This document shows, piece after piece, positions 1 to 9,491 of a stretch of 64,000 nt of DNA (position 1 is its first letter; each line of letters opens with the position of its first letter). Made by a program: the position numbers and the translations under genes. The stretch comes from WTFY01 sp011523795 (GTDB lineage Bacteria; Pseudomonadota; Gammaproteobacteria; UBA4575), in the NCBI GenBank assembly GCA_965207475.1, contig OZ242278.1, positions 1,798,001 to 1,862,000 on the forward strand. Direction: 5' to 3'. The notes beneath the pieces are model-generated. The model was given only the letters and a program-made list of their open reading frames with translations. It did not search any database and was not told the DNA's origin.

Positions 1-813
1 GGCACATTCCACACGCGTCAGGCTATTGCCTATGGAACGAGGGTTATTGCAGGAGTTACACCTGGAAAGGGTGGTACAACTCATCTAGAACTACCTGTAT
101 ATGACACAGTTCACCAGGCGCTGAGGCATCATGAAATTGATGCAAGTGTGATTTATGTACCGGCAGCGTTTGCGGCAGACGCCATTCTCGAATCCATTAA
201 CGCCGGGATAAAACTGGTGGTTTGTATCACGGAGGGTATACCTATTCTCGACATGGTTAAAGTAAAGTCTGTGTTGAGCGGCTCAGAAACTCTTTTGTTG
301 GGCCCAAATTGCCCAGGTGCTATTACGCCAAATGAATGCAAGATCGGAATCATGCCAGGGGATATCCATCGTTCGGGCAAGGTTGGGATCGTTTCCCGTT
401 CAGGTACACTCACTTATGTGGCGGTTAATCAGACGATGGAATACGGCTTGGGTCAGTCTACCTGTATAGGCATAGGGGGTGACCCGCTTCATGGCTTGGG
501 ATTTATCGAGTGCCTGGAAATGTTTGAACATGACAAGGCTACGGAAGGCATTATCTTGGTCGGGGAGATTGGTGGAACCGCAGAGGAGGAAGCAGCCGAG
601 TATATCCAGGGAAATGTGTCCAAGCCAGTAGTGGCCTATATTGCGGGAGTTACCGCGCCTCCAGGTAAACGTATGGGTCATGCAGGTGCAGTAATCAGTG
701 GAGGCAAAGGAACGGCCAAGCAAAAGTATCAGGCGCTAGAACAAGCGGGGGTAGCAACTTCACGAAATCCGGCTGAAATCGGGGCGCAGATGCGCGGGCT
801 TCTTAGTGATTGA
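1..813 (+). CDS. sucD: Succinyl-CoA ligase (ADP-forming) alpha subunit, 5'-truncated
   Basis: The reading frame is open from base 1, so the start lies outside the window and roughly 20 N-terminal residues are missing compared with the usual ~290. The enzyme interconverts succinyl-CoA and succinate with ATP or GTP formation in the citric acid cycle, as a complex with SucB-type beta subunit SucC. Visible signatures are the CoA-binding stretch with VTPGKGGTTH near the start, and the active-site phosphohistidine in GHAGAVISGGKG (His codon 679-681). The protein ends normally at a TGA. nadE follows 24 bases downstream on the same strand. Identification is secure; sucC presumably lies just upstream. 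Confidence 0.97.
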   Translation, partial: GTFHTRQAIAYGTRVIAGVTPGKGGTTHLELPVYDTVHQALRHHEIDASVIYVPAAFAADAILESINAGIKLVVCITEGIPILDMVKVKSVLSGSETLLLGPNCPGAITPNECKIGIMPGDIHRSGKVGIVSRSGTLTYVAVNQTMEYGLGQSTCIGIGGDPLHGLGFIECLEMFEHDKATEGIILVGEIGGTAEEEAAEYIQGNVSKPVVAYIAGVTAPPGKRMGHAGAVISGGKGTAKQKYQALEQAGVATSRNPAEIGAQMRGLLSD

Positions 814-837
814 TGGATCAGGAGTATCTTTGATCTG

Positions 838-2490
838 ATGAAGGACACGCTGGATATCTCCCTCGCACAATGCAATTTTCTGGTTGGAGACATTGAAGGT
901 AATACGCTGAAGATTATCGAAACTGCAAAATATGCTCGAGATCATCTTCATGCAGATTTGGTGGTATTTTCTGAATTATCCCTTACAGGATATCCGCTTG
1001 AGGACCTTTTGTTTCACCCAGCAATCCTGCCAGCTATCAGCCACTCTCTGGAGAAAATAAAGAGCGAGATAAACGGTATCTATATTCTGCTTGGAGCACC
1101 TACTAAAGAGGGCGAGTACCTTTTCAATTCAGCATTTGTGATACGTGACACTGAGATTCTCGCTATTTACCACAAGCGTATATTGCCCAATTACGAGGTA
1201 TTTGATGAAGTGCGTTACTTTCAGGCTGGCACTGCCACGTGTGTAGTAGACATAAGTGGCGTGAAGGCAGGAATCACGATTTGTGAGGATATCTGGTCTG
1301 ACTTACCTATCAGAGAGACTGTAGAGGCAGGCGCAGAGCTGATAATCAACATCAATGCAAGTCCGTATCAGATAGGTAAGACTGCGGAAAGAATTCGTGT
1401 ATTGAAGACCCGAATCGATGAGCAGAATGTTCCCATCATATATGTGAACCAAGTTGGCGGCCAGGATGAACTGGTTTTTGATGGTGAGTCAATTTGCTTG
1501 GACAGGCAGGGTGGGCTATGCATGTTGGCACCGGCTTTTGTAACAGGTGCCTTTACTGTTCAATATTCGAGAGTCCAGGCAGACTTGCTGGAAAGCAGCT
1601 GTCTGCACTCGCCTTTGCCAGAACTTGCATCGATCTACCAAGCGATTTTGTTGGGTGTTAGGGATTATGTGCAGAAGAATCACTTTGAGGGGGTAGTGGT
1701 GGGCTTGTCCGGGGGAATCGATTCGGCATTGACACTTGTCCTTGCAGTCGATGCACTCGGTGCAGACCGTGTGCAGGCGGTGATGATGCCTTTTCGTTAT
1801 ACATCAGATATGAGCGTTGAGGATGCCACAAGGTTGGCAAACCAACTCGATGTCAAACTCGATGTCATACCGATAGACAATATCTATACGACAGTAGCTT
1901 GCAGTCTTCAGCCTGTTTTGCCTGATTCCGAGGATGGGATTACCGGAGAAAATATTCAATCCCGTATTCGTGGTCTGTTACTGATGGCCTTGTCCAACAA
2001 AACCGGTAAGATGTTGTTGACAACAGGAAACAAAAGTGAAATGTCTGTTGGATATGCAACCTTGTATGGTGACATGGCGGGTGGATTCGCGCCGTTGAAG
2101 GATGTGTCAAAGTCATTGGTGTATCAGCTTGCACGGTATAGGAACCAACTGGGTGCAGTAATCCCTGAGCGTGTGCTGACTCGCGCGCCCAGTGCAGAAC
2201 TCGCTCCTGGTCAGGTCGATCAGGATAGCCTTCCATCGTACGATCTGCTGGACTCGGTTCTGCAGAAATTTGTTGAACAGGATTTGACCGTCGACCAGAT
2301 CGTTGCTGGCGGATATGAGAGAGATTTGGTGGAGCGTATTGCAGAGATGGTTATACGCAATGAATACAAAAGGCGTCAGGCGCCACCAGGCGTTAAGATT
2401 ACCCGTCGTGCTTTTGGAAAAGACCGCCGATTTCCAATCACCAGCGGGTATTCGATGAGAGGGCATACATCGCAGGATCAGTTACAGTAG
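838..2490 (+). CDS. nadE: Glutamine-dependent NAD+ synthetase
   Basis: This 550-residue protein makes NAD+ from nicotinic acid adenine dinucleotide, ATP and glutamine. It has two domains: an N-terminal nitrilase-like amidohydrolase that releases ammonia (nucleophile Cys149 in ITICEDIW), and a C-terminal ATP-pyrophosphatase domain with the SGGIDSAL loop near residue 290 and the TTGNKSE motif. The length fits the long glutamine-using form rather than the short ammonia-using one. The ATG at 838 is preceded by AGGAG (820-824). It follows sucD and its last 13 bases overlap the convergent end of bamD, so the two genes probably share no long terminator. Confidence 0.96.
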   Translation: MKDTLDISLAQCNFLVGDIEGNTLKIIETAKYARDHLHADLVVFSELSLTGYPLEDLLFHPAILPAISHSLEKIKSEINGIYILLGAPTKEGEYLFNSAFVIRDTEILAIYHKRILPNYEVFDEVRYFQAGTATCVVDISGVKAGITICEDIWSDLPIRETVEAGAELIININASPYQIGKTAERIRVLKTRIDEQNVPIIYVNQVGGQDELVFDGESICLDRQGGLCMLAPAFVTGAFTVQYSRVQADLLESSCLHSPLPELASIYQAILLGVRDYVQKNHFEGVVVGLSGGIDSALTLVLAVDALGADRVQAVMMPFRYTSDMSVEDATRLANQLDVKLDVIPIDNIYTTVACSLQPVLPDSEDGITGENIQSRIRGLLLMALSNKTGKMLLTTGNKSEMSVGYATLYGDMAGGFAPLKDVSKSLVYQLARYRNQLGAVIPERVLTRAPSAELAPGQVDQDSLPSYDLLDSVLQKFVEQDLTVDQIVAGGYERDLVERIAEMVIRNEYKRRQAPPGVKITRRAFGKDRRFPITSGYSMRGHTSQDQLQ

Positions 2491-3380
2491 TACGTTCTCA
2501 AGCGCAATTTCTCTAGTGCCCTGCTCCATTTACCTTTTGCACAGCTGCGGTTTTCACGTGTAAACTTTTCATTGATCTTTCCATCTTTACCAGTCTGAAA
2601 GTTTTGTGCATAAACCCTGTAGGTGTCTTCCGCTAGGTCATCTATACCAAGTTGTACATATGCCTGCTCAAGCATAAATATTGCTTCAGGCATGATTTCG
2701 GCACCCTGGTAGTTTTCCAATATATATTTGGAGCGGTTAGCAACTGCCACATAGGCTCCACGGCGCATGTAGAATTCAGCAACTTTCAACTCATATTCAG
2801 CCAGTTCATTGCGCAAATAGATCATGCGCAATTTGGCATCATCAGCATATTTGCTATCCGGATATTCTTCTACGAGATGACTAAAGATTTTAAACGCATC
2901 GTGTAAGGATGTAGGGTCATTATTTGATGGGTCGCGTGGCAACACGTAATGGATTAGATTTTTCCCACTATCAAAGGTGATAAGTCCTTTTATGTAATAA
3001 GCATAGTCAATGCTCGGATGTTGCGGATTAAGTTTTATGAACCTGTCAACTGTGTTCAACGCCTGCTCAACTTCATTTTGTTTGTAGTACGCATAGCTAA
3101 GTTCGAGCTGTGCTTGTTGAGCATATTTTCCGAAGGGGTAGCGGGCTTCAAGTAGTTCAAACTTTTCGATTGCAGTTGTGAAGTCCTGTTTGGAGAACAG
3201 GGCGGCATGAGCTTCCTTGTATAGCTTTTCAGCTGTTTCGGTTTCAACGGTATCCTGACTGTCGCTGTCATCATCGCCGTCCAGCACGTTGAGCAAGGCA
3301 CATCCGGAAAAATTCAGGCATGCGACAAATCCCAGCAGGCGTAGAATAGTGGCTATTGAGTTTGATGTACGATATTTCAT
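2478..3380 (-). CDS. bamD: Outer membrane assembly lipoprotein BamD
   Basis: BamD is the essential lipoprotein partner of BamA in the complex that folds beta-barrel proteins into the outer membrane. The 300-residue product has a signal peptide ending in a lipobox (FSGC, Cys27) and TPR-like helical repeats, including ARYPFGKYAQQAQLELSYAYYK-type spacing and a second repeat around EEYPDSKYADDAK. It is longer at the C terminus than the ~245-residue E. coli protein, with a basic Cys-containing tail. The start is set by the signal peptide. There is no obvious Shine-Dalgarno sequence; a TATACT -10-like hexamer (complement of 3388-3393) ends only 8 bases before the ATG, so a very short leader is possible. 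It is divergent from rluD. Confidence 0.94.
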   Translation of the reverse strand: MKYRTSNSIATILRLLGFVACLNFSGCALLNVLDGDDDSDSQDTVETETAEKLYKEAHAALFSKQDFTTAIEKFELLEARYPFGKYAQQAQLELSYAYYKQNEVEQALNTVDRFIKLNPQHPSIDYAYYIKGLITFDSGKNLIHYVLPRDPSNNDPTSLHDAFKIFSHLVEEYPDSKYADDAKLRMIYLRNELAEYELKVAEFYMRRGAYVAVANRSKYILENYQGAEIMPEAIFMLEQAYVQLGIDDLAEDTYRVYAQNFQTGKDGKINEKFTRENRSCAKGKWSRALEKLRLRTYYCN

Positions 3381-3423
3381 CGTTACAGAGTATAGCTACT
3401 TTCAGATCAGTTCCGTACCGGTA

Positions 3424-4371
3424 ATGAAAATTTTTGAATTCTCCGTCATCATTCCAGCCTCTTTCAGAGGTTTGCGCCTGGATAATGCTTTGTCAAACAT
3501 GTTTCCAGAATACTCACGTACTCGATTGCAAAAATGGATACGCAACGGCAGTGTTACGGTTGACGGCAAGTCATTTCGAACTCGGGATATCGTGTTCGGT
3601 GGTGAACTCGTACGGCTAAGAATTGAAATGACAGATGAATGTCAGCTTAAGGCCGAAGCAATAGAACTGGACGTTATATTTGAGGATCGAACAATTCTGG
3701 TCGTTAACAAGCCAGCGGGCCTTGTGGTACATCCCGGGGCGGGAAACCCTTCAGGCACCTTGGCAAATGCCTTGCTATACCATGATCCTGAACTAGCTAC
3801 CATACCAAGAGCTGGGATCGTGCATAGACTAGACAAGGATACAAGTGGACTACTCGTTGTGGCAAAGCATCTGCAAAGTCACTCCAGTCTGGTAGAACAA
3901 TTGCAGCAGCGCATCATGCGTAGAAATTACGTAGCGCTGGTATATGGAAAGGTAGTTTCGGGCGGAACTGTTAACGAGCCAATCGGTAGGCACCCTGTGG
4001 ATAGGAAAAAAATGGCTGTAATTGCTTCCGGCAAGAAGGCAGTGACGCATTTTCGTGTTCGCAAACGTTACGGCTTGTGTACATTGCTGGACGTTCAACT
4101 TGAAACGGGCAGAACCCATCAAATACGTGTACACATGGCACATTCAAAATATCCAGTTGTAGGCGATCAGGTATACGGTAAAAGATTGAAACTGACTGAA
4201 CGAACCGGCCATAACCTCATTACAAGCTTCCCAAGGCAGGCTTTGCATGCTTCATATCTTGAAATCTTGCACCCTGATAAAGCAAAAAAATATCAGTGGT
4301 CTGCCCCATTACCATCTGATTTTAGGCAGCTTCTAGACTCTTTGGACCAGCATGACCATGCTGATGAATGA
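3424..4371 (+). CDS. rluD: 23S rRNA pseudouridine synthase RluD
   Basis: This 315-residue enzyme converts uridines in helix 69 of 23S rRNA (1911, 1915 and 1917 in E. coli) to pseudouridine. It has an N-terminal S4 RNA-binding domain (LDNALSNMFPEYSR, near residues 18-70) and the RluA-type catalytic domain with HRLDKDTSGLLVVAK, catalytic Asp137. A longer in-frame reading exists back to 3289, but that part runs antisense through bamD; the ATG at 3424 gives family length. It is divergent from bamD and overlaps pgeF by 8 bases, the same order as E. coli bamD/rluD/yfiH/clpB. RluD rather than RluA or RluC is inferred from that context and the S4 domain. Confidence 0.94.
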   Translation: MKIFEFSVIIPASFRGLRLDNALSNMFPEYSRTRLQKWIRNGSVTVDGKSFRTRDIVFGGELVRLRIEMTDECQLKAEAIELDVIFEDRTILVVNKPAGLVVHPGAGNPSGTLANALLYHDPELATIPRAGIVHRLDKDTSGLLVVAKHLQSHSSLVEQLQQRIMRRNYVALVYGKVVSGGTVNEPIGRHPVDRKKMAVIASGKKAVTHFRVRKRYGLCTLLDVQLETGRTHQIRVHMAHSKYPVVGDQVYGKRLKLTERTGHNLITSFPRQALHASYLEILHPDKAKKYQWSAPLPSDFRQLLDSLDQHDHADE

Positions 4372-5104
4372 CTGGATAAAACCTGACTGGGTGGTGCCTG
4401 AACATGTAGCATGTGTTTCAACTACTCGTTGTGGCGGTTTCAGCCAGGGAAACTTTTCCGGGTTCAATTTGGCAGCACATGTTGGTGACAGGATTCAGGA
4501 TGTTGCTAGGAACCGAGAAATACTAAGTAAATTTTTGAGCCTTCCTGATGAGCCGTGCTGGCTGGATCAGCAACATTCTGCTCGGGTAATCAAGCTTCCA
4601 AAAGGCGATGATCATGGCATGCAGGCAGATGCCGTCTATACGACAACTCCCGGAGTGGTGTGTGGTGTACTTACAGCCGATTGTCTGCCAGTTCTGTTTT
4701 CTGACCTGGAGGGAAGCTGTATTGCGGTTGCACATGCAGGGTGGCGTGGATTGCTGAGTGGCGTTCTTGAAAACACATTGGATGCGTTGCCTGTGCCCTC
4801 GTCCAGGCTATTTTGCTGGCTTGGGCCTGCAATCGGACCAGGTAAGTTTAAAGTGGGAGAAGACCTTAGGGAACGGTTCTTGGTGAAAAGCTGTGAGCAT
4901 GCCGTTGCTTTTCACATGATCTTACCTGGCCAATTTCTGGTTGATATCTACCAGATTGCAAACAATATTTTGACCTCAAAAGGTGTTCGGTTCATTTCTG
5001 GAGGGGGGTATTGCACCTACACGCAAAGGCAGAAATTTTTTTCCTATCGTCGTGATGGCAAGACTGGTCGCATGGCAACCTTGATTTGGATGAAGCCCAA
5101 GTAA
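4364..5104 (+). CDS. pgeF: Purine nucleoside phosphorylase / peptidoglycan editing factor (YfiH, laccase-domain)
   Basis: This 246-residue protein belongs to the YfiH/PgeF family (Cu-oxidase_4, or laccase-domain). Members have been described as multicopper polyphenol oxidases, as purine nucleoside phosphorylases, and in E. coli as a factor removing mis-incorporated L-Ser from peptidoglycan precursors. The metal-binding signature is visible: QQHSAR, TADCLPVLF and HAGWRG. The start at 4364 overlaps the rluD stop and gives the same N-terminal length as E. coli YfiH; an upstream ATG at 4352 is also in frame. The 16 bases just before the chosen ATG form an inverted repeat (CAGCATG, AC, CATGCTG; 4348-4363). 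It is probably co-transcribed with rluD. Confidence 0.9.
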   Translation: MNDWIKPDWVVPEHVACVSTTRCGGFSQGNFSGFNLAAHVGDRIQDVARNREILSKFLSLPDEPCWLDQQHSARVIKLPKGDDHGMQADAVYTTTPGVVCGVLTADCLPVLFSDLEGSCIAVAHAGWRGLLSGVLENTLDALPVPSSRLFCWLGPAIGPGKFKVGEDLRERFLVKSCEHAVAFHMILPGQFLVDIYQIANNILTSKGVRFISGGGYCTYTQRQKFFSYRRDGKTGRMATLIWMKPK

Positions 5105-5118
5105 ATTCATGTAAGCGG

Positions 5119-5147
5119 CTTGAATCGCTGGACACTGGTCCCCATTT
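5119..5147 (+). promoter_or_regulatory. Sigma-32 (heat-shock) promoter of clpB
   Basis: CTTGAAT at 5119-5125 and CCCCATTT at 5140-5147 are separated by 14 bases. This matches the RpoH consensus (CTTGAAA, 11-16 bases, CCCCATNT) at every position but one. It lies in the short pgeF-clpB gap, placing a transcription start near 5154, about 30 bases before the clpB ATG. Confidence 0.85.
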
Positions 5148-5182
5148 ACAAGACAGGTCAATTCGTCTTTTGGAGTCATGTT

Positions 5183-7789
5183 ATGCGGATGGAGAAACTA
5201 ACTGCTAAATTTCAGCTTGCCCTGCAGGAGGCACAGTCGATAGCAGCAGGTCGTGAACACCAGTTCATCGAACCGGTACATCTGATGTATGCAATGCTGA
5301 GCCAGGAAAACAGTTCTGTTGCGGCCTTGCTGCAGCGTGCAGGTGCTGATGTAAATCAAATCAGCCAGCACTGTGACAAAGCCATACAGAGGTTGCCTGC
5401 CGTATCCGGTACAGCTGGTGAAATTCATGTTTCAAATGCTCTGGGTTGCTTGCTCAATGTTACGGATAGGCTGGCTCAGAAACAGGGAGATGAATACATT
5501 GCATCAGAAGTATTTGCAATGGCCGCGCTTGAGGACAAGGGTGAACTCGGCAGAATCCTGAAAGAGGCAGGTGCAAACAAGTCTGCTGTATCTTCTGCAT
5601 TCGAATCAATGCGGGCAGGTCAAAATATTACGGATCCCAATGCCGAGGACACGCGCCAGGCATTGAGCAAATATACTGTTGACCTCACGGGTCAAGCCTT
5701 GCAAGGCAAGCTGGACCCAGTAATCGGGCGAGATGACGAAATCCGTCGTGCGATTCAGGTGCTGCAGCGTCGTACCAAGAACAATCCTGTACTTATCGGT
5801 GCCCCAGGAGTAGGGAAAACAGCAATTGTTGAGGGGCTTGCCCAGCGTATTGTGAACGGTGAGGTACCAGAAGGCATCAAAAACAAAAAGCTATTGGCAC
5901 TTGATTTGAGCGCATTGATTGCCGGCGCAAAATTCCGGGGTGAATTTGAGGAACGCCTGAAGGCGGTACTGAAGGAGCTTTCTCAGCAAGAAGGCCAGAT
6001 CATCTTGTTTATAGATGAGTTGCATACAATGGTTGGTGCAGGAAAGGCAGAGGGGGCGATGGACGCCGGGAATATGCTGAAACCGGCTCTGGCTCGAGGA
6101 GAGTTGCATTGCGTGGGTGCGACTACATTGAACGAATACCGCCAATATATTGAAAAAGATGCAGCCTTGGAACGTCGTTTCCAGAAAATCATAGTGGATG
6201 AACCAGGCATTGAGGATGCCATTGCTATACTGCGAGGACTGAAAGAACGCTACGAGACGCACCATGGTGTCGATATCACCGACCCGGCCATCGTCAATGC
6301 GGTGGCACTTTCCCATCGCTATATCACTGATCGTCAACTGCCTGACAAGGCGATCGATCTCATTGACGAAGCCGCCTCACGCATCCGTATGGAAATAGAC
6401 TCGAAGCCAGAAGCCATGGACAGGCTTGACCGGAAACTGATTCAACTGAAAATTGAGAGAGAAGCCCTGAAAAAGGAATCTGATGACGCCTCCAGAAAAC
6501 ATCTGGCCGTACTGGAAATTGAAATAGGGAAATTGGAAAAGGAATATGCTGATCTAGAGGAGATTTGGAGGGCGGAAAAGACTACTTTACAAAGTTCCAA
6601 GGAACTTAAGGAGGCTCTTGAACAATGCAGGATAGAGGTGGACGCTGCACACAGAGCTAGCGATCTTGCGAAAATGTCTGAGTTGCAGTACGGGCGAATT
6701 CCGGAACTGGAAAGGCAGCTGTCACAAGCCAGCAAGGCTTCTGCCGAAGAAAACAGGCTATTGCGTAACAAAGTTACGGACACTGCAGTTGCTGATATTG
6801 TCTCCCGCTGGACGGGTATCCCTGTTGCAAACATCCTGTCAGGTGAACGCGAAAAGCTGCTACGGATGGAAAGTGAACTACGCAAGCGTGTAGTCGGGCA
6901 GGATGAAGCAGTGGCTGTAATATCGGATGCTGTTCGTAGATCCAGGGCTGGGTTGTCTGATCCCAGACGGCCCAATGGTTCATTTTTATTCCTGGGCCCT
7001 ACCGGTGTTGGGAAAACGGAGTTGACTAAAGCTTTAACTGAGTTTCTGTTTAACAATGAGGATGCCCTGGTTCGCCTGGACATGTCTGAGTTCATGGAAA
7101 AGCATTCTGTAGCAAGACTGATCGGGGCTCCTCCCGGATATATTGGCTATGAAGAGGGCGGGTACCTGACGGAGGCAGTGCGTCGCAAGCCTTACAGCGT
7201 GATACTGCTGGATGAAGTAGAAAAGGCTCACCCGGATGTATTTAATATCCTGCTGCAAGTACTGGATGACGGCCGTCTGACGGATGGTCATGGCAACACT
7301 GTCGATTTCAAAAATACAGTTATCATCATGACATCAAACCTTGGCAGTGATGTCATTCAGAATTTCTCTGCACAAGAAAGCGCAGCACAGGACAATTACG
7401 AGAATATGAAATCTGCGGTGATGGAAATTGTAAACAACAGTTTGAGACCGGAACTCATTAATCGCATTGACGACAGTATTGTTTTCCGTTCACTAGCTAG
7501 AGAACATATTCGCAGCATTGCTGGGATACAACTGAACCATCTGCAAGACAGGGTTGCTGACAGGAACATCAAGCTCGAATTCTCAGAGGCTGCTTTGGAA
7601 AAGCTAGCTGACGCCGGGTTTGATTCCGTATATGGTGCACGTCCCTTGAAACGGGCCGTGCAGGAAATGATAGGCAACCCGCTTGCCAAGGCGTTACTGG
7701 CTGGTGAAATACATGCAGGTCAAGTAGTACAGATAGGCGTGTCTGGCAGTCAGTTGAGCTTTATATGCACAGATTCGATTGCTGCCTGA
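5183..7789 (+). CDS. clpB: Protein disaggregase ClpB
   Basis: ClpB is the hexameric AAA+ chaperone that, with DnaK, threads aggregated proteins through its central pore. The 868-residue product has the N-terminal double-Clp domain (residues ~1-145), NBD1 with Walker A GAPGVGKT (~207-214), the long coiled-coil middle domain (~400-530), NBD2 with GPTGVGKT (~604-611), and a C-terminal D2-small domain. The reading can be extended to 5120, but ATG 5183 (MRMEKLT) matches the family start, has TGGAG ten bases upstream, and lies downstream of the sigma-32 promoter. It is the last gene of the rluD-pgeF-clpB group and is followed by a strong terminator. Confidence 0.98.
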   Translation: MRMEKLTAKFQLALQEAQSIAAGREHQFIEPVHLMYAMLSQENSSVAALLQRAGADVNQISQHCDKAIQRLPAVSGTAGEIHVSNALGCLLNVTDRLAQKQGDEYIASEVFAMAALEDKGELGRILKEAGANKSAVSSAFESMRAGQNITDPNAEDTRQALSKYTVDLTGQALQGKLDPVIGRDDEIRRAIQVLQRRTKNNPVLIGAPGVGKTAIVEGLAQRIVNGEVPEGIKNKKLLALDLSALIAGAKFRGEFEERLKAVLKELSQQEGQIILFIDELHTMVGAGKAEGAMDAGNMLKPALARGELHCVGATTLNEYRQYIEKDAALERRFQKIIVDEPGIEDAIAILRGLKERYETHHGVDITDPAIVNAVALSHRYITDRQLPDKAIDLIDEAASRIRMEIDSKPEAMDRLDRKLIQLKIEREALKKESDDASRKHLAVLEIEIGKLEKEYADLEEIWRAEKTTLQSSKELKEALEQCRIEVDAAHRASDLAKMSELQYGRIPELERQLSQASKASAEENRLLRNKVTDTAVADIVSRWTGIPVANILSGEREKLLRMESELRKRVVGQDEAVAVISDAVRRSRAGLSDPRRPNGSFLFLGPTGVGKTELTKALTEFLFNNEDALVRLDMSEFMEKHSVARLIGAPPGYIGYEEGGYLTEAVRRKPYSVILLDEVEKAHPDVFNILLQVLDDGRLTDGHGNTVDFKNTVIIMTSNLGSDVIQNFSAQESAAQDNYENMKSAVMEIVNNSLRPELINRIDDSIVFRSLAREHIRSIAGIQLNHLQDRVADRNIKLEFSEAALEKLADAGFDSVYGARPLKRAVQEMIGNPLAKALLAGEIHAGQVVQIGVSGSQLSFICTDSIAA

Positions 7790-7822
7790 TTGTGGCACTG
7801 GGCTTCAGATTGGCCAGGACAT

Positions 7823-7861
7823 AAAAAAGCCGGACTTCTAGGAGAAGCCCGGCTTTTTTTT
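7823..7861. terminator. Bidirectional rho-independent terminator
   Basis: A 17-base stem, AAAAAAGCCGGACTTCT paired with AGAAGCCCGGCTTTTTT (one mismatch), has A runs on its left and T runs on its right, so it can act in both directions. It sits between the convergent clpB and substrate-binding-protein genes. Confidence 0.9.
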
Positions 7862-7882
7862 CAGTATGATCTGAATCAGACT

Positions 7883-9229
7883 TTACAGGTCAAAGTCGTC
7901 ATCATTTTCAGTTGCTGTACAAGGCCTTGGGGTAATGGCATTGTCGGCAGCATACTTCTCTGCGCCCGCATCGATAATGGCTTGAGACAACTCAACGTCG
8001 CCTTCAATCCAGTCTGATACGATATTCCACTGCCGCTTGCCTGCATCCCATTGCTGGAACTTGGCAAGGTGACCACCTACATGGTCCAGACAAGTCAGGT
8101 TCAACTCCGGCACCAAGCCGGTAGCCCCTAGTTCCTCGATTCTTGCAGCGTCTATCTTCAGGTTTTCAAACCCCCATCTCGCTTCGGCACTTGTCAGTGG
8201 ACGATTGCCAAAACGTTCTTGGGCGATGCGCAGTGCTTCCGTGTGTACAACCCCGGCTAGTACGCCAAGATTCCAGTACACAGAACCCAGACGGCTCTTG
8301 TCCTGAAGATCACCCTTACCTGCGCCGTAAACTGTCTTGATGATCTCTTGGACCACGTCGAAATTTGTACCGGCAGGATGTGTAGTGATCGCCTGGTATC
8401 CATCTGCAGCAGAACCAGCAGGAATTACATCCTCGTCTGAATTACTCCAGATATTTCCGATCAGGCGGCTAACTGGATATCCAGTGCGAACAGCTGTCTG
8501 CATTGCAACCGGATTCATTACACCCCAGCCTCTCAGCAATACATAGTCTGGCTTGAGCTTGCGGATGTTAATCCACTGCGACTGCTGCTCATTGCCAGGA
8601 TGTGGTACTTCGAGAGGGTGGTGGGTACATCCATGTTTCTCGCACATGCTGTCCATAAACCCGATTGCTTCACGACCATACGGTGAACCGTGATACAGCA
8701 TAGCGATTTTCTTACCTTTCAAGTTCGCACGGCCGCCTTCAAGGACATCACCGATAAAGTGCACCATGATCGAATGTTCGTCATAGGTGTTAATGCCTGG
8801 CATAAAGTAATACGGGAATATGTCGCCGCGCTGACCAGCCGTCTTGCCGTGGTTTACGGCGATAATCGGCATCTTGTCTTTGCGACCTGTCTCAATCAAG
8901 GCCGTTGAAATACCCACGCTCAGAGGGTCGAAAAAGACGGCACCTCCTTCACGGTCTTTCAGACGCTTGTAGCATTCGACGCCTCGCTCGACCGAATATT
9001 CGGTCTCGCACTCGGACCAGATCAGCTTGATGCCATTTACACCTCCATCCCGCATGTTGAGCAGGTTGTAGTAGTCCAGAATGCCACCAAAATAACCTGT
9101 ACCGCCAGCTGCGTACGGGCCAACGCGATAACTCGGTATCGGTACATACATCGTTTCTGCTGCGGAGGCAATTCCCGAGAGAAACATCGATCCCAATACC
9201 GCTGCCATCAACCATATCTTCTTCTTCAT
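7883..9229 (-). CDS. ABC transporter substrate-binding protein, LivK-type (ligand unknown)
   Basis: This 448-residue periplasmic protein resembles the branched-chain amino acid/amide/urea class of type I binding proteins (Peripla_BP_6). It starts with a clear signal peptide (KKK, hydrophobic core, cleavage after ASA near residue 23). Typical class features are the early domain with DGGVNGIKL and the hinge segment around KGKKIAMLYHGSPYGRE. The ATG at 9229 has an excellent AGGAGGAG seven bases upstream, part of which can pair into a hairpin (9241-9257). No permease or ATPase gene lies nearby, so it is an orphan in this window. Several Cys pairs are present. The ligand cannot be told from sequence. 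Confidence 0.85.
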   Translation of the reverse strand: MKKKIWLMAAVLGSMFLSGIASAAETMYVPIPSYRVGPYAAGGTGYFGGILDYYNLLNMRDGGVNGIKLIWSECETEYSVERGVECYKRLKDREGGAVFFDPLSVGISTALIETGRKDKMPIIAVNHGKTAGQRGDIFPYYFMPGINTYDEHSIMVHFIGDVLEGGRANLKGKKIAMLYHGSPYGREAIGFMDSMCEKHGCTHHPLEVPHPGNEQQSQWINIRKLKPDYVLLRGWGVMNPVAMQTAVRTGYPVSRLIGNIWSNSDEDVIPAGSAADGYQAITTHPAGTNFDVVQEIIKTVYGAGKGDLQDKSRLGSVYWNLGVLAGVVHTEALRIAQERFGNRPLTSAEARWGFENLKIDAARIEELGATGLVPELNLTCLDHVGGHLAKFQQWDAGKRQWNIVSDWIEGDVELSQAIIDAGAEKYAADNAITPRPCTATENDDDFDL

Positions 9230-9293
9230 ATATTTCTCCTCCTCTTAGAAAAAGAGGTCTAATAACTTATTGCGAAAATATTCAAACATGAAC

Positions 9294-9377
9294 TTCTATG
9301 TTCACATATAACAAAACAGCCAACTTACGACTGTTTTAAACAGCACCGCATAGTTCTATGCAATTGAACACATAGAA
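9294..9377 (-). promoter_or_regulatory. Repeated TTCTATG motif upstream of the binding-protein gene
   Basis: The 262-base gap upstream of the binding-protein gene is AT-rich. TTCTATG occurs at 9294-9300 and 9354-9360, and as its complement CATAGAA at 9371-9377. The middle copy is part of a perfect inverted repeat, GCATAG-TT-CTATGC (9348-9361). This clustering looks like an operator for an unidentified regulator, but no -35/-10 pair was assigned. Confidence 0.35.
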
Positions 9378-9491
9378 ACACGCAATACCTTTTTGATAAT
9401 ATATCCACACTAAGTTAGATGCAAGACAAAATTGAATGAACGCTTGAAGTGGTATGACTGCAAGTCAGTTATCAGGAGGGAGGAAGATAGG

